Origin: Paenibacillus faecis
GTDB taxonomy: Bacteria > Bacillota > Bacilli > Paenibacillales > Paenibacillaceae
Assembly: GCF_008084145.1 (NCBI RefSeq)
Contig: NZ_VSDO01000002.1
Coordinates: 744,001 to 808,000 of the forward strand
Direction: 5' to 3'
DNA length: 64,000 bases
Both the position numbers and the translations under genes were made by a program. The notes under the pieces are model-generated. The model was not told the DNA's origin. It was given only the letters and a program-made list of their open reading frames with translations, and searched no databases. Below, one piece after another: positions 45,411 through 54,519 of this stretch (position 1 is the stretch's first letter; each line of letters begins with the position of its first letter).

Positions 45411-46031
45411 ATGAGGATTGAAAGACTTGGTCAGGATAAAATACGGATTTTCCTCACGTTTGACGATCTGAGCGAACGCGGTATTCAGAAAGAGGATATG
45501 TGGCAGGAAATTCCGAAGGTCCACGATCTGTTCACGGAGATGATGGATCAGGCTTACAACGAAGTGGGCTTTGATGCTACGGGTCCTTTGGCGGTCGAAG
45601 TGTTCGCGCTTCCTGCTCAAGGTATGGTCGTCATCGTTACACGAGGCAAATACGATCACCATCATTTTGGAGCAAGTTCGCCTTATGAAGACGAACTGCC
45701 CGAGGAAGTGTACGAGATGGAAGTGACGCTGGAACAGAGCGATACGATTCTCTACTCTTTCGATGATTTTGAGGTGCTGATTGAAGCGGCTCACGTTCTC
45801 CGGCCTATGCTAGACGACGCCGGGAGACTGTATAAATATAACGGGAAATGGGTTCTGAGGCTGGAACCTGACGAGCTTGACGAGACGAAAGTGCCGGCAT
45901 TGATTGCCGTTCTCGCCGAATTTGGCGAGGCTACCTCCGTAACATCGGCCATGCTGGACGAATACGGAGACGTGATCATGGCGGAGAACGCGATCGGCGT
46001 CATCTGCAGCCATTTTAAACGTCAGGATTGA
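45411..46031 (+). CDS. mecA: Adaptor protein MecA/YpbH family
   Basis: A 206-residue MecA-type adaptor that delivers targets to the ClpCP protease. The N-terminal target-binding domain starts MRIERLGQDKIRIFLTFDDLSERGI, a family hallmark. A linker (about 85-110) and a C-terminal ClpC-binding domain follow (LYSFDDFEVLIEAAHVL and GRLYKYNGKWVL). In Bacillus the ypbH (mecB) paralogue lies near prsW, as here, while mecA is elsewhere; so this may correspond to YpbH. Confidence 0.88.
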   Translation: MRIERLGQDKIRIFLTFDDLSERGIQKEDMWQEIPKVHDLFTEMMDQAYNEVGFDATGPLAVEVFALPAQGMVVIVTRGKYDHHHFGASSPYEDELPEEVYEMEVTLEQSDTILYSFDDFEVLIEAAHVLRPMLDDAGRLYKYNGKWVLRLEPDELDETKVPALIAVLAEFGEATSVTSAMLDEYGDVIMAENAIGVICSHFKRQD

Positions 46032-46103
46032 AGATAGCTGTTTCTTGCGTGAACGAGTCACGGGAGAGAAGACGGTCATTGAGGAAGGTAAGGGGGGATA
46101 CCG

Positions 46104-46793
46104 TTGCTCTTTTTCTCGATTGCCACAGCAGCGGTTGCTCCCGGTATTGCTCTCTTGACCTATTTTTATTTGAAGGACAAGTATGATGCCGAACCACTGC
46201 ATATGGTTATTAAAGTGTTTCTGCTCGGTTTTCTGATCGTTCTGCCGGTAATGATCGTGCAGCGCGGCATCGCGATTTGGTTGGGGGAAGGTCCGCTTAT
46301 TTCGGCCTTCGGTATTTCCGCCGGGGTGGAGGAAACCCTAAAGTGGTTTGTTCTTTTCCATATGATCTACAATCACACCGAATTTGACGAGCCCTATGAC
46401 GGCATTTTATATGCGGCCGCGATATCCTTGGGTTTTGCCACCGTGGAGAACGTCATTTATGCGTTCGCCAGCCACGCTTCGATCGGCACGTTGATCGTGC
46501 GGGCGCTGCTTCCGGTGTCAGGGCATGCGATGTTCGGCGTGATGATGGGATATTACATGGGAAGGGCGAAATTCTCCACCGGGCGGAAGAGCACCAAGTT
46601 CTTGATTTATTCCTTGTTGCTCCCGCTTTTGTGGCACGGGGTCTACGACTGGATCCTGGACAATGTGACGCATTATTGGATTTGGTACATCGTCCCTCTG
46701 ATGGCTTTTTTATGGTACGGAGGGATCGGCAAAATGTACCGCGCCAACAACCGGTCTCCTTTCCGTCTCACGGAAGCCAGGGGACAAGATTAA
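46104..46793 (+). CDS. prsW: PrsW-family intramembrane protease
   Basis: A 229-residue polytopic membrane protein. PrsW performs site-1 cleavage of the anti-sigma factor RsiW in Bacillus, releasing sigma-W. Conserved residues are the Glu pair in AGVEETLKWF (about residue 75) and the later His in LPVSGHAMFGVMMGYYMG (about 140). The start is TTG 46104 with AAGGGGGG upstream. No rsiW or sigW is in the window. Confidence 0.85.
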   Translation: MLFFSIATAAVAPGIALLTYFYLKDKYDAEPLHMVIKVFLLGFLIVLPVMIVQRGIAIWLGEGPLISAFGISAGVEETLKWFVLFHMIYNHTEFDEPYDGILYAAAISLGFATVENVIYAFASHASIGTLIVRALLPVSGHAMFGVMMGYYMGRAKFSTGRKSTKFLIYSLLLPLLWHGVYDWILDNVTHYWIWYIVPLMAFLWYGGIGKMYRANNRSPFRLTEARGQD

Positions 46794-46868
46794 GATGAAT
46801 TCAAAGAGGGCATCCTTTATTTTGGAAGCGCGGCTGATGGCCGGTATTCTGAAAGGGGTGCTTTTTTT

Positions 46869-47018
46869 GTGCGCGTAAAAGTGAAAATTTTATGCAAGAA
46901 CTGCGGGGAAAGGTTTATTCTCCGCGGGAAGAAAGAGAAGGGACAGATTGATACGGGTTTTAAGCAGTGTGTCTGCGACAACCGCCACGCTTTTGAAATC
47001 GAGGAGGAGCACCTCTAG
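46869..47018 (+). CDS. Small zinc-ribbon-like protein (49 residues)
   Basis: GTG 46869 to TAG encodes 49 residues with CKNCG (residues 9-13) and CVC (about 33-35), a Cys pattern suited to a metal site. It is otherwise basic in the first half and acidic at the end (EIEEEHL). AAAGGGG lies about 10 nt upstream. It sits between prsW and ypeB, where Bacillus has sleB. No function known. Confidence 0.55.
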   Translation: MRVKVKILCKNCGERFILRGKKEKGQIDTGFKQCVCDNRHAFEIEEEHL

Positions 47019-47061
47019 GCGTGAGCAGGATGAACGGTTCTTCTCTTCTGAAGTTATGAAT

Positions 47062-47091
47062 GCATAAACCTCCCAGCTTCTAGTCAAACTA
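47062..47091 (+). promoter_or_regulatory. Possible sigma-G promoter of ypeB
   Basis: GCATA, an 18-bp spacer and CAAACTA match the forespore consensus GHATR - 17/18 - CATNHTA except for one base in the -10. It is 35 bp before the ypeB start. Confidence 0.5.
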
Positions 47092-47126
47092 CCCTCAGAC
47101 AGTTGAAGAAGGGAGTCCGATTACCG

Positions 47127-48482
47127 ATGTATAAACGATTGAGTGCTATACTTTTTCCGGTTGCCACGATACTATTGATCGGCGCCCTGGTTTGGGGCTA
47201 TCAGGAGAACCAGGAAAAAAACGCGATTTTGATCAAGGCGGAAAACCAGTACCAACGGGCGTTTCATGATTTGTCCTTCCATGTGGACAAACTCCACAGG
47301 GAGCTCGGGAATACGTTGGCGGTACATACCGCATCCACAGGTTCGCACCGGAAAGGCCTGGTTAACGTATGGCGGATTACGAGCGAAGCCCAGAATGAAA
47401 TCAATCAACTGCCGCTGACGCTGCTGCCGTTTAACAAAACCGAGGAGTTCCTGTCGCGCATTTCCAAGTTTTCTTATCAGACGGCAATTCGGGATTTAAC
47501 GAAGCAGCCTTTGACCGACGGCGAGCTTAAAAACCTGAAGGAACTTTATAAAAGTTCCGCTGAGATCTCCAAGAATCTTCAGGAAGTTCAGAACAAGGTT
47601 ATCAGCAACCGTCTGCGCTGGATGGACGTGGAGACGGCCTTGGCGAGCCAAAGGGAACCTAATGACAACACCATCATCGACGGTTTCAAAACCGTTGACA
47701 AGAAGGTGGGCGAATATCCCGAGTTGGATTGGGGTCCATCCGTCTCAAGCATGTACAATAAACGGTCGGTCAAGAAATTGGGGGGAGCCCCGGTGACCGA
47801 GCAGAAGATCAAAACGGAAGCCGCCCGCTTTACGGGCACGCCGGATGCGAATTCGTTTAAAGTAGTCGAAAACGGCCGCGGCACCGAGTGGGCTTCGTTT
47901 ACGGCGCAGCGGCAAGGCAATCAGGGGGAAAGGGTCACCCTGGACTATACCCGAAACGGAGGTTACCTGATTTCCTACGTGCATGACCGAAATATCGGGC
48001 CTAAAGCGGTCGGTACCGGCAAAGCCAGAGCGTCCGCGGAAAAATTTCTGCAGGAAAAGGGATATCCGGATCTTACTCCCGTTTCCTATGACGAGTATGA
48101 CAACATTGGCACCTTTACTTTTGTATCCAAGCAGGATGGCGTGTTGCTGTACCCCGAGAAGTTAACCGTAAGGGTGGGTCTGGATAACGGCCAAGTGACG
48201 GGCTTGCAGGCCAGCGATTACGTGTACGAACGGGAAAATCGGGAGCAAGTGCCCAAACCGAAGCTGACGCTGCAGCAAGCGCGGAAATTCCTGAACTCGG
48301 AATTTAAGGAGAAATACCATCGTCTGGCCCTGATCGAGAACGACATGTCGGAAAAGGTGCTTACCTACGAATTCGGGGGATCGATCAACGGCTCGGATTA
48401 TAAGATTTTCATCAATGCGGAAACGGGGACCGAAGAAACCGTTGAAGAAATTCGCAGCCGCGGACAGGGAACCCGTTCATAA
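47127..48482 (+). CDS. ypeB: Germination protein YpeB
   Basis: A 451-residue forespore protein required for placing and protecting the cortex-lytic enzyme SleB. An uncleaved N-terminal membrane helix (about residues 5-25) is followed by a helical YpeB domain and C-terminal PepSY repeats (about 225-440, for example GTGKARASAEKFLQEKGYPDLTPVSY). ATG 47127 is chosen over the TTG at 47103 because it starts right before the membrane helix. sleB, normally just upstream, is not here. Confidence 0.9.
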   Translation: MYKRLSAILFPVATILLIGALVWGYQENQEKNAILIKAENQYQRAFHDLSFHVDKLHRELGNTLAVHTASTGSHRKGLVNVWRITSEAQNEINQLPLTLLPFNKTEEFLSRISKFSYQTAIRDLTKQPLTDGELKNLKELYKSSAEISKNLQEVQNKVISNRLRWMDVETALASQREPNDNTIIDGFKTVDKKVGEYPELDWGPSVSSMYNKRSVKKLGGAPVTEQKIKTEAARFTGTPDANSFKVVENGRGTEWASFTAQRQGNQGERVTLDYTRNGGYLISYVHDRNIGPKAVGTGKARASAEKFLQEKGYPDLTPVSYDEYDNIGTFTFVSKQDGVLLYPEKLTVRVGLDNGQVTGLQASDYVYERENREQVPKPKLTLQQARKFLNSEFKEKYHRLALIENDMSEKVLTYEFGGSINGSDYKIFINAETGTEETVEEIRSRGQGTRS

Positions 48483-48499
48483 GTGAATAACGGTTTAAA

Positions 48500-48538
48500 G
48501 AAGGAGGCCCGGCATCGGGTTCTCCTTTATTGTTTTTT
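48500..48538 (+). terminator. Terminator after ypeB
   Basis: AAGGAGGCCCG pairs with CGGGTTCTCCTT around GCAT, then TATTGTTTTTT. Confidence 0.65.
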
Positions 48539-48657
48539 GGGAATAGTCTCAATAAAGGGTTTCTTGTAATTCGCCGGTACAAAACTCTCCTCCATCGACC
48601 CGGCTCATGATATAATCGTTTAAGTGACGAAAAGCAGCAAGATGAATAAAGGGGTCG

Positions 48658-49320
48658 GTGGAAACGTTGTTGCCAAAAGTAAATGATTTGATTTATATCC
48701 AGGTCGCCTCTGCGGATAAAAAGGAAGATGACAAGGAATGCAAATCCCGAATCGCGGACCTCGGGGATGAGTTTTACTTGATCGAGGTGCCGATCGAAGT
48801 CGGCAGCGGAAGAATAAGAAGGCTATTTGCGGGAGACGAGCTGTCCGTCTATTTTTTAACCGAAGACGGTGTGAAAAATTATTTTAATACATATGTCCTC
48901 GGCTACGCGGACGATGTCGTTCAATTGGTCCGGATTCGCAAACCGGAACCGGAGGCGATCACCAAAATTCAACGCCGGCATTATTTGCGGGTCGTTGCCG
49001 AGCTGGAAATCGCGGTTCGGGTGCAGGACAACACCCGCTTTGTGGCGCTGACCGAAGATGTTGGCGGCGGTGGGGTTTCGATGATTTGCGACGGTAAGTA
49101 CAGATTAAAAGAAGGCGACCCTTTATATTGTTGGCTGCTGTTGCCTTATAAGAACGGGAGCATTGAACACGCTCCGTTTGAAGCCGAAGTCGTGCGGACC
49201 AAGAAACTGGAAACGGGGAAAGACCTCGTGATGTTGAAATTTGTCAGCATTTCCGATATGGAGCGGCAGAAGATTATCCGCTACTGCTTTGAGCGGCAAT
49301 TTGATTTCCGAAACCGCTAA
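48658..49320 (+). CDS. ypfA: PilZ-domain protein YpfA/MotI type
   Basis: A 220-residue protein with an N-terminal YcgR-like domain (residues 1-95) and a C-terminal PilZ domain. In Bacillus YpfA (MotI) binds cyclic di-GMP and acts as a flagellar brake. The first PilZ motif is RRHYLR (about residue 102-107). The second motif reads DVGGGG, where the usual form is D/N-x-S-x-x-G, so the Ser is replaced. GTG 48658 lies close to AAGGGG; a TTG at 48667 is also possible. Confidence 0.82.
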   Translation: METLLPKVNDLIYIQVASADKKEDDKECKSRIADLGDEFYLIEVPIEVGSGRIRRLFAGDELSVYFLTEDGVKNYFNTYVLGYADDVVQLVRIRKPEPEAITKIQRRHYLRVVAELEIAVRVQDNTRFVALTEDVGGGGVSMICDGKYRLKEGDPLYCWLLLPYKNGSIEHAPFEAEVVRTKKLETGKDLVMLKFVSISDMERQKIIRYCFERQFDFRNR

Positions 49321-49411
49321 TTATCGGTATCTCCGGGCGGATGCAAGGTTCTGCCTTTTTTTGGGCAACCTGTTGGGACAGGGTGACTTTTTCGGAAAAA
49401 GGTGAAACTTC

Positions 49412-49621
49412 ATGCGCGAAAATAAAGATCGGGAAATTTACGTATCGCTGTTCCTGCAATTTTCGGACAGGGTGGAGCATGGGCTACGCAAGGCGCTGAT
49501 CGTCCTGCTATGCTGTCTGATTCTGTCTCAGGCGCTCATGTCCTTTCCGGTCATTCGACATCTTTTGGCATCCGCCGAAAAATACGAAGGAACTCCGATT
49601 CGCCGCGCGGAAAACCGTTAA
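49412..49621 (+). CDS. ypfB: YpfB-like small membrane protein (DUF5359)
   Basis: A 69-residue protein with one membrane helix (about residues 27-45, KALIVLLCCLILSQALMSF), matching YpfB of Bacillus by size and position between ypfA and cmk. Function unknown. The ATG is preceded by AAAAAGGTG. Confidence 0.7.
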   Translation: MRENKDREIYVSLFLQFSDRVEHGLRKALIVLLCCLILSQALMSFPVIRHLLASAEKYEGTPIRRAENR

Positions 49622-49647
49622 AATCTGCCTTTTCGCGCGGAAGGCTT

Positions 49648-49676
49648 TTGCATCCCATTGCTTTGTGTGGTATAAT
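49648..49676 (+). promoter_or_regulatory. Sigma-A promoter of cmk-plsC
   Basis: TTGCAT and TATAAT are spaced by 17 bp. The predicted start point, near 49683, lies only a few bases before the hairpin at 49686. Confidence 0.75.
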
Positions 49677-49685
49677 TTTCACGTC

Positions 49686-49706
49686 GCAGGCAATGCCTGC
49701 TTTTTT
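49686..49706 (+). terminator. Terminator-like hairpin in the cmk leader
   Basis: GCAGGC-AAT-GCCTGC followed by TTTTTT. It lies between a strong promoter and cmk, so it could attenuate cmk or simply end transcripts from ypfB. Confidence 0.65.
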
Positions 49707-49738
49707 CTTGAGACCGTCTTCTGAGGAGGAATCCCCTT

Positions 49739-50446
49739 TTGGTTAGCGGAGCGTCATCATCATCTGGCAAAATCAACATCGCGATCGACGGACCGGCCGG
49801 AGCCGGCAAAAGTACGATCGCCCGCAGGGTTGCAGGCATGCTGTCATACATATACGTCGACACCGGTGCGATGTACCGGGCGGCAACCTGGTATTTTCAG
49901 CAGCTTGGAATCGAACCGGAAGACGAAGAAAAAGTGCTTCAAACGGTGCCCAACCTGGTTATTGAATTAATACCCGGAGAAGATGGGCAACGGGTTAGCG
50001 TCAACGGGCAAGAGGCGACGGAGGAGATCCGTTCCCTTGCGGTGAACGCCCAGGTGTCCCGATATGCTCAAATCGAGGGGCTGCGAGGCAGGCTTGTCTC
50101 TCTGCAGCGGCAAATGGCTTTGCGCAAAGGCGTCGTCATGGACGGTCGCGATATCGGTACAACGGTTCTTCCCGATGCGGAGGTCAAGGTTTTTATGACG
50201 GCTAGCGTCGAGGAACGCGCCCGGCGGCGTTACAAAGAGATGAAGGAACGGGATCAGATCACCTTGGATCAGCTCATTCGCGATATAGACGAGCGGGACC
50301 GGCTGGATCGGGAAAGGGAAATTTCCCCGCTCCGGCAGGCGGAAGACGCCGTCCTGCTGGATACCACGAACATGACGCCGGACGAGGTGGCCGAGGCCAT
50401 CGTTTCCATGTGCAGAACTTATGTTAGAAAGAGAGAAACGGAATGA
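49739..50446 (+). CDS. cmk: Cytidylate kinase
   Basis: A 235-residue CMP/dCMP kinase. The P-loop is IDGPAGAGKSTIARR (about residues 15-29). The CMP-binding domain and lid follow, with YVDTGAMYRA, MDGRDIGTTVLPDA and ARRRYKEM. It starts at TTG 49739 after GAGGAGG and overlaps plsC by ATGA. CMP from lipid and RNA turnover is recycled by this enzyme. Confidence 0.94.
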   Translation: MVSGASSSSGKINIAIDGPAGAGKSTIARRVAGMLSYIYVDTGAMYRAATWYFQQLGIEPEDEEKVLQTVPNLVIELIPGEDGQRVSVNGQEATEEIRSLAVNAQVSRYAQIEGLRGRLVSLQRQMALRKGVVMDGRDIGTTVLPDAEVKVFMTASVEERARRRYKEMKERDQITLDQLIRDIDERDRLDREREISPLRQAEDAVLLDTTNMTPDEVAEAIVSMCRTYVRKRETE

Positions 50447-51024
50447 TCTACAGTTTTTGCCGGGGTGCGCTGCGCCTCATTTACAAGCTGTTGTTCCGCT
50501 TGGAGGCCCACGGCTTGGAACATATTCCGGCCGAAGGGGGAGTGCTGTTGTGCTCCAATCACCTAAGCAATCTTGATCCGCCGACCATAGGCATTTTGCT
50601 TCAGCGGAAGGTGCATTTTATGGCCAAGAAAGAGCTGTTCGACATCTTCGGTTTAGGCTGGCTTATCAAGCAGCTCGGAGCTTTCCCGGTTAAACGGGGC
50701 GGAGTAAGCAAGGAGTCGATCAAGACCGCGCTCACCCTGCTTCGTGAAGGGCATGTCATGGGGATTTTTCCGGAAGGGACCCGAAACAAAGGGGAAGACG
50801 CGAGCATCGGCAAACGAGGAGCCGCTACATTCGCGCTCCGGAGCGACGCTGCCGTTATACCGGTGGCGATTATTGGGAATTACAAGCTTTTTCGCAAAAT
50901 GAAAGTGGTTTACGGTCCGCCTGTCGATCTGTCGGCCTTCAAGGAAGACAAGGGCGCGGACGCCGCCGAAATGGCCACCGAAGCGATTATGGCGCGTATT
51001 GCGGAATTGAAATCACGCGGCTGA
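50443..51024 (+). CDS. plsC: 1-acyl-sn-glycerol-3-phosphate acyltransferase PlsC
   Basis: A 193-residue acyltransferase making phosphatidic acid. The catalytic NHLSNLDP (HxxxxD, about residue 36-41) and substrate-binding FPEGTRN (about 107) are intact, and an N-terminal hydrophobic stretch anchors it. Translationally coupled to cmk. With plsY and gpsA further along, the window holds three glycerolipid synthesis steps. Confidence 0.92.
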   Translation: MIYSFCRGALRLIYKLLFRLEAHGLEHIPAEGGVLLCSNHLSNLDPPTIGILLQRKVHFMAKKELFDIFGLGWLIKQLGAFPVKRGGVSKESIKTALTLLREGHVMGIFPEGTRNKGEDASIGKRGAATFALRSDAAVIPVAIIGNYKLFRKMKVVYGPPVDLSAFKEDKGADAAEMATEAIMARIAELKSRG

Positions 51025-51143
51025 CCGCCTCCCTTTTCATGCATGAAGGCAGGAGGTATTTGGCAAGCTAGGAATGAATGTTTTGAACTTCGCTTCAGGC
51101 GGGTTTAAATAAATGGGTTTTCTGAATTGAGGAGGGTATTCAC

Positions 51144-52379
51144 ATGTCGGAAGAAACAAAAAACGAGTTTGAAGCTGCCGAAACGGCAAGCCAGGAAGAA
51201 ATGGAACAAATCGTATCCTTGAAAAAAGGGGACACCGTAAAAGGAACGATCGTCAAAATTGAAGATAACCAGGCTTATGTAAGCATTGGATATAAATACG
51301 ACGGCGTTATTCCTATTCGTGAATTGTCCTCGGTTCACCTGGACAACGCAGCCGATGCCGTTCAAGTGGGACAGGAAGTGGAAACCAAAGTTGTCAGCAT
51401 CGACGACGAGAAAGAGCGTCTGGTTCTGTCCAAGCGCGCGATCGATAGCGAGAATGCTTGGGAAGAGCTGAAGAAGCGCTTCGAAAGTCAAGAGACGTTC
51501 GAAGTTACGGTCGCCGATGTCGTAAAAGGCGGAATCGTGGCGGACGTCGGCGTACGCGGATTCATTCCGGCCTCGATGGTAGAGCGTCATTTCGTGGAAG
51601 ATTTCAGCGACTATAAAGGACGCACTCTGCGTGTTAAAGTCAAGGAAATCGATCCGGAGAACAACAAAGTCATCCTTTCCCAAAAGGATGTGCTGGACGA
51701 AGAGTTTGAAGCCAACAAGCTGAAAGTCATGAGCGAACTGAAGGAAGGCGAAGTGCTGGAAGGTACGGTACAACGCTTGACTCAATTCGGCGCATTTGTG
51801 GACGTAGGCGGGGTGGACGGACTGGTCCATGTATCTGAAATCGCTTGGAACCATGTCGACAAACCGGCTGACGTTCTCTCCGAAGGCGACAAGGTGAAGG
51901 TAAAAGTGTTGAAGGTTGATCCGGAGAAGGGCAAAATCAGCCTTAGCATCAAAGCCGCTACACCGGGACCATGGGAGACGGCTGCCGAGAAGTTCCACAC
52001 CGGGGACATCGTAAGCGGTGAAGTGAAGCGTCTGGTTAATTTCGGGGCCTTCGTGGAAATCGCGCCTGGGGTTGAAGGACTTGTTCATATCTCTCAAATT
52101 TCGCATAAACATATCGGCACGCCTCATGAAGTGCTGAAAGAAGGTCAAACCGTTCAAGTGAAAGTGCTGGATGTTAATCCGGCCGAGAAGCGGGTAAGCC
52201 TTAGCATTAAGGAAACCGAAGAAGCTCCTGCTCCGGCTCCTAGAAGCGAGAAGCCTTCCAAAGGCAGCAGCGTGAGAAAAGAAGATTTGGGCGACAACCC
52301 GAACGTTTCGCTGAGCAACCAAGGACTGAGCATCACGCTGGGTGAACGTTTCGGCGATAAGCTGAGCAAACTGAAATAA
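51144..52379 (+). CDS. rpsA: Ribosomal protein S1 homologue (YpfD)
   Basis: A 411-residue protein with four S1 RNA-binding repeats at about residues 25-95, 110-178, 195-267 and 280-355. Repeats 3 and 4 share the string GLVHVSE/GLVHISQ. An acidic Glu-rich N terminus and a Ser/Pro linker flank them. Firmicute S1 homologues are shorter than the six-repeat E. coli S1 and in Bacillus (ypfD) are not essential. AGGAGG precedes the ATG by about 9 nt. Confidence 0.93.
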   Translation: MSEETKNEFEAAETASQEEMEQIVSLKKGDTVKGTIVKIEDNQAYVSIGYKYDGVIPIRELSSVHLDNAADAVQVGQEVETKVVSIDDEKERLVLSKRAIDSENAWEELKKRFESQETFEVTVADVVKGGIVADVGVRGFIPASMVERHFVEDFSDYKGRTLRVKVKEIDPENNKVILSQKDVLDEEFEANKLKVMSELKEGEVLEGTVQRLTQFGAFVDVGGVDGLVHVSEIAWNHVDKPADVLSEGDKVKVKVLKVDPEKGKISLSIKAATPGPWETAAEKFHTGDIVSGEVKRLVNFGAFVEIAPGVEGLVHISQISHKHIGTPHEVLKEGQTVQVKVLDVNPAEKRVSLSIKETEEAPAPAPRSEKPSKGSSVRKEDLGDNPNVSLSNQGLSITLGERFGDKLSKLK

Positions 52380-52401
52380 GCGGGATACAGGCAGACGAAT
52401 G

Positions 52402-52441
52402 GATCGGCGGACCCTTGCAAGCGGGTTCGCCGATTTTATTT
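52402..52441 (+). terminator. Terminator after rpsA
   Basis: ATCGGCG and CGCCGAT outer arms and ACCC/GGGT inner arms are followed by TTTTATTT. Confidence 0.8.
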
Positions 52442-52569
52442 AGGCAAAGGGAAATAGCGAAGTCGGCCCGGTTCGCCAATCGTGGTTTTTTTTGCTATGA
52501 TGTTCTAGGTATAACGAAAAAAGGACACGAAAAATTAAAATATAGACGAATGGTTAGGGAGGAATGCGT

Positions 52570-53892
52570 ATGGCAAGACCTGTAGTGGCCATTGTGGGCA
52601 GGCCGAACGTCGGCAAATCGACGATTTTTAACCGTATTATCGGCGACCGCTTGGCCATCGTGGAAGACAAACCGGGGATTACCCGGGACCGGATTTACGG
52701 AGCCGCCGAATGGAACGGTAAAGCTTTCAGCATTATCGATACGGGCGGAATTGAGCTGGATGACGAGGAGCCGATTCTGAAGTCGATCCGGATGCAGGCC
52801 GAACTCGCTATTGAAGAAGCGGATGTCATCGTCTTTATGTGCGACGCCAAGGCCGGTGTCATCGGCTCCGATGAAGAGGTGGCCGGAATGCTCTACCGCT
52901 CCGGCAAGCCGGTGATCGTGGCCGTAAATAAAGTCGATAATATCGGGCGGATGGACAATATTTACGAGTTCTACAATCTTGGATTCGGCGACCCGATCGG
53001 CGTGTCGGGCAGCCATGGCACCGGGGTCGGCGATCTGCTGGACGCCATCGCCGAGAACTTGCCGGAGCTGCCGGACGACGAGTATGAAGACGATGTAATC
53101 CGCGTCGCGTTAATCGGTCGCCCGAATGTCGGTAAATCTTCGCTCGTCAACGCCATACTCGGCGAGGAGCGGGTCATCGTCAGCGACATTGCCGGTACGA
53201 CCCGGGACGCGATCGATACCCCTTTCGAGAAGGACGGGCAGAAGTTCGTGCTGATCGATACGGCGGGGATGCGCAAGCGCGGCAAGGTCTATGAAACGAC
53301 CGAGAAGTACAGCGTGATGCGGGCGATGAAAGCCATTGAGCGCGCCGATGTCGTCCTGGTCCTCATCAACGGGGAGGAAGGGATTATCGAGCAGGATAAA
53401 CATATCGCCGGTTACGCTTATGAAGCGGGGAAAGCCTCGGTATTCGTCGTAAACAAATGGGATGTCGTGGAGAAGGACGATAAAACAATGCACCAATTCG
53501 AGCAAAAAATCCGCGACCATTTCCTGTTTATGACTTATGCGCCGGTGGTGTTTTTGTCCGCCAAAACCAAGCAGCGCCTGCATAAGTTGCTTCCGGTGGT
53601 TCAGCATGTCGCAGACCAGCATACGAAACGTGTGCAGACGCATTTGCTGAACGACGTCGTCTCCGACGCGATTGCGATCAATCCTCCGCCGACCGACAAA
53701 GGGCGCCGTCTGCGGATTAATTACGTGACGCAAGTGTCGGTCAAGCCGCCTACCATCGTAGTTTTCGTGAACGATCCGGAGCTGATGCATTTCTCGTACG
53801 AACGGTACCTGGAGAACAAAATCAGAGCCGCCTTCGACTTTGAAGGCACGCCGATCCGGTTGTTCACGCGGCGCAAGTCAGATGAAGGTTAG
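52570..53892 (+). CDS. der: Ribosome assembly GTPase Der (EngA)
   Basis: A 440-residue protein with two tandem GTPase domains and a KH-like C-terminal domain, acting in 50S subunit assembly. Domain 1 has GRPNVGKST (about residue 10) and NKVD (about 118); domain 2 has GRPNVGKSS (about 182) and NKWD (about 295). ATG 52570 is 7 nt after GGGAGG; the ATG at 52564 is too close to the site. Confidence 0.95.
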   Translation: MARPVVAIVGRPNVGKSTIFNRIIGDRLAIVEDKPGITRDRIYGAAEWNGKAFSIIDTGGIELDDEEPILKSIRMQAELAIEEADVIVFMCDAKAGVIGSDEEVAGMLYRSGKPVIVAVNKVDNIGRMDNIYEFYNLGFGDPIGVSGSHGTGVGDLLDAIAENLPELPDDEYEDDVIRVALIGRPNVGKSSLVNAILGEERVIVSDIAGTTRDAIDTPFEKDGQKFVLIDTAGMRKRGKVYETTEKYSVMRAMKAIERADVVLVLINGEEGIIEQDKHIAGYAYEAGKASVFVVNKWDVVEKDDKTMHQFEQKIRDHFLFMTYAPVVFLSAKTKQRLHKLLPVVQHVADQHTKRVQTHLLNDVVSDAIAINPPPTDKGRRLRINYVTQVSVKPPTIVVFVNDPELMHFSYERYLENKIRAAFDFEGTPIRLFTRRKSDEG

Positions 53893-53907
53893 GGGAGTAG
53901 AGGCGAA

Positions 53908-54519
53908 GTGATTTTACCTGTCGTAGCTGTAATTGTGTGTTATCTGCTGGGCTCCGTCAGCTTCAGCGTACTGCTGGCCAAGTCGCTGAAAGGGATCGAT
54001 ATCCGCCAGCACGGGAGCGGGAATGCCGGCGCAACCAATACGCTCCGCGTCCTCGGCAAAGGTCCGGCCATTCTTGTGCTGGCCTTGGACGTGCTCAAGG
54101 GGATCGCGGCCGTATGGATCGGACGCTGGCTGGGCGGCGACTCCGCCTGGGTCGCCTCGCTTAGCGGAATCGCCGCGATCATCGGGCATAACTGGCCGGT
54201 TTACTTCCGCTTTCGCGGCGGAAAAGGCATCGCCACGACCATCGGGGTCATGGCGACCCTGGTTTTCTTTCCGGCCTTGTATGCCGGAATCATCGCGATT
54301 CTTTCGATCGTGTTTACGAGATACGTCTCGTTGGGCTCTTTGATTTTCGTGTTTTTGACGCCGGTTTTTCTTGCGGTGACAGGCGAATTCGGCCCCTATT
54401 TCTGGGCAAGTCTGGTCATTTGCGTTTTCGCCTTTTGGAGACACCGCACCAACATCGTGAAAATCGCCCAGGGCAAAGAGAACAAGCTGGGCTCCAAAGG
54501 AGGAAAACGCGTTGTCTGA
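53908..54519 (+). CDS. plsY: Acyl-phosphate glycerol-3-phosphate acyltransferase PlsY
   Basis: A 203-residue membrane acyltransferase that acylates glycerol-3-phosphate using acyl-phosphate. Motifs GSGNAGATNTLR (about residue 34-45), FRGGKGIAT (about 103-111) and five or so helices match PlsY. It starts at GTG 53908, 15 bp after der, and its stop overlaps gpsA. Confidence 0.94.
   Translation: MILPVVAVIVCYLLGSVSFSVLLAKSLKGIDIRQHGSGNAGATNTLRVLGKGPAILVLALDVLKGIAAVWIGRWLGGDSAWVASLSGIAAIIGHNWPVYFRFRGGKGIATTIGVMATLVFFPALYAGIIAILSIVFTRYVSLGSLIFVFLTPVFLAVTGEFGPYFWASLVICVFAFWRHRTNIVKIAQGKENKLGSKGGKRVV

Noticed and set aside
49683..49706. pyrG-type reiterative-initiation attenuator at cmk
   Set aside because: The predicted initial transcript does not begin with the GGGC-like run required for that mechanism; only the hairpin position is similar.
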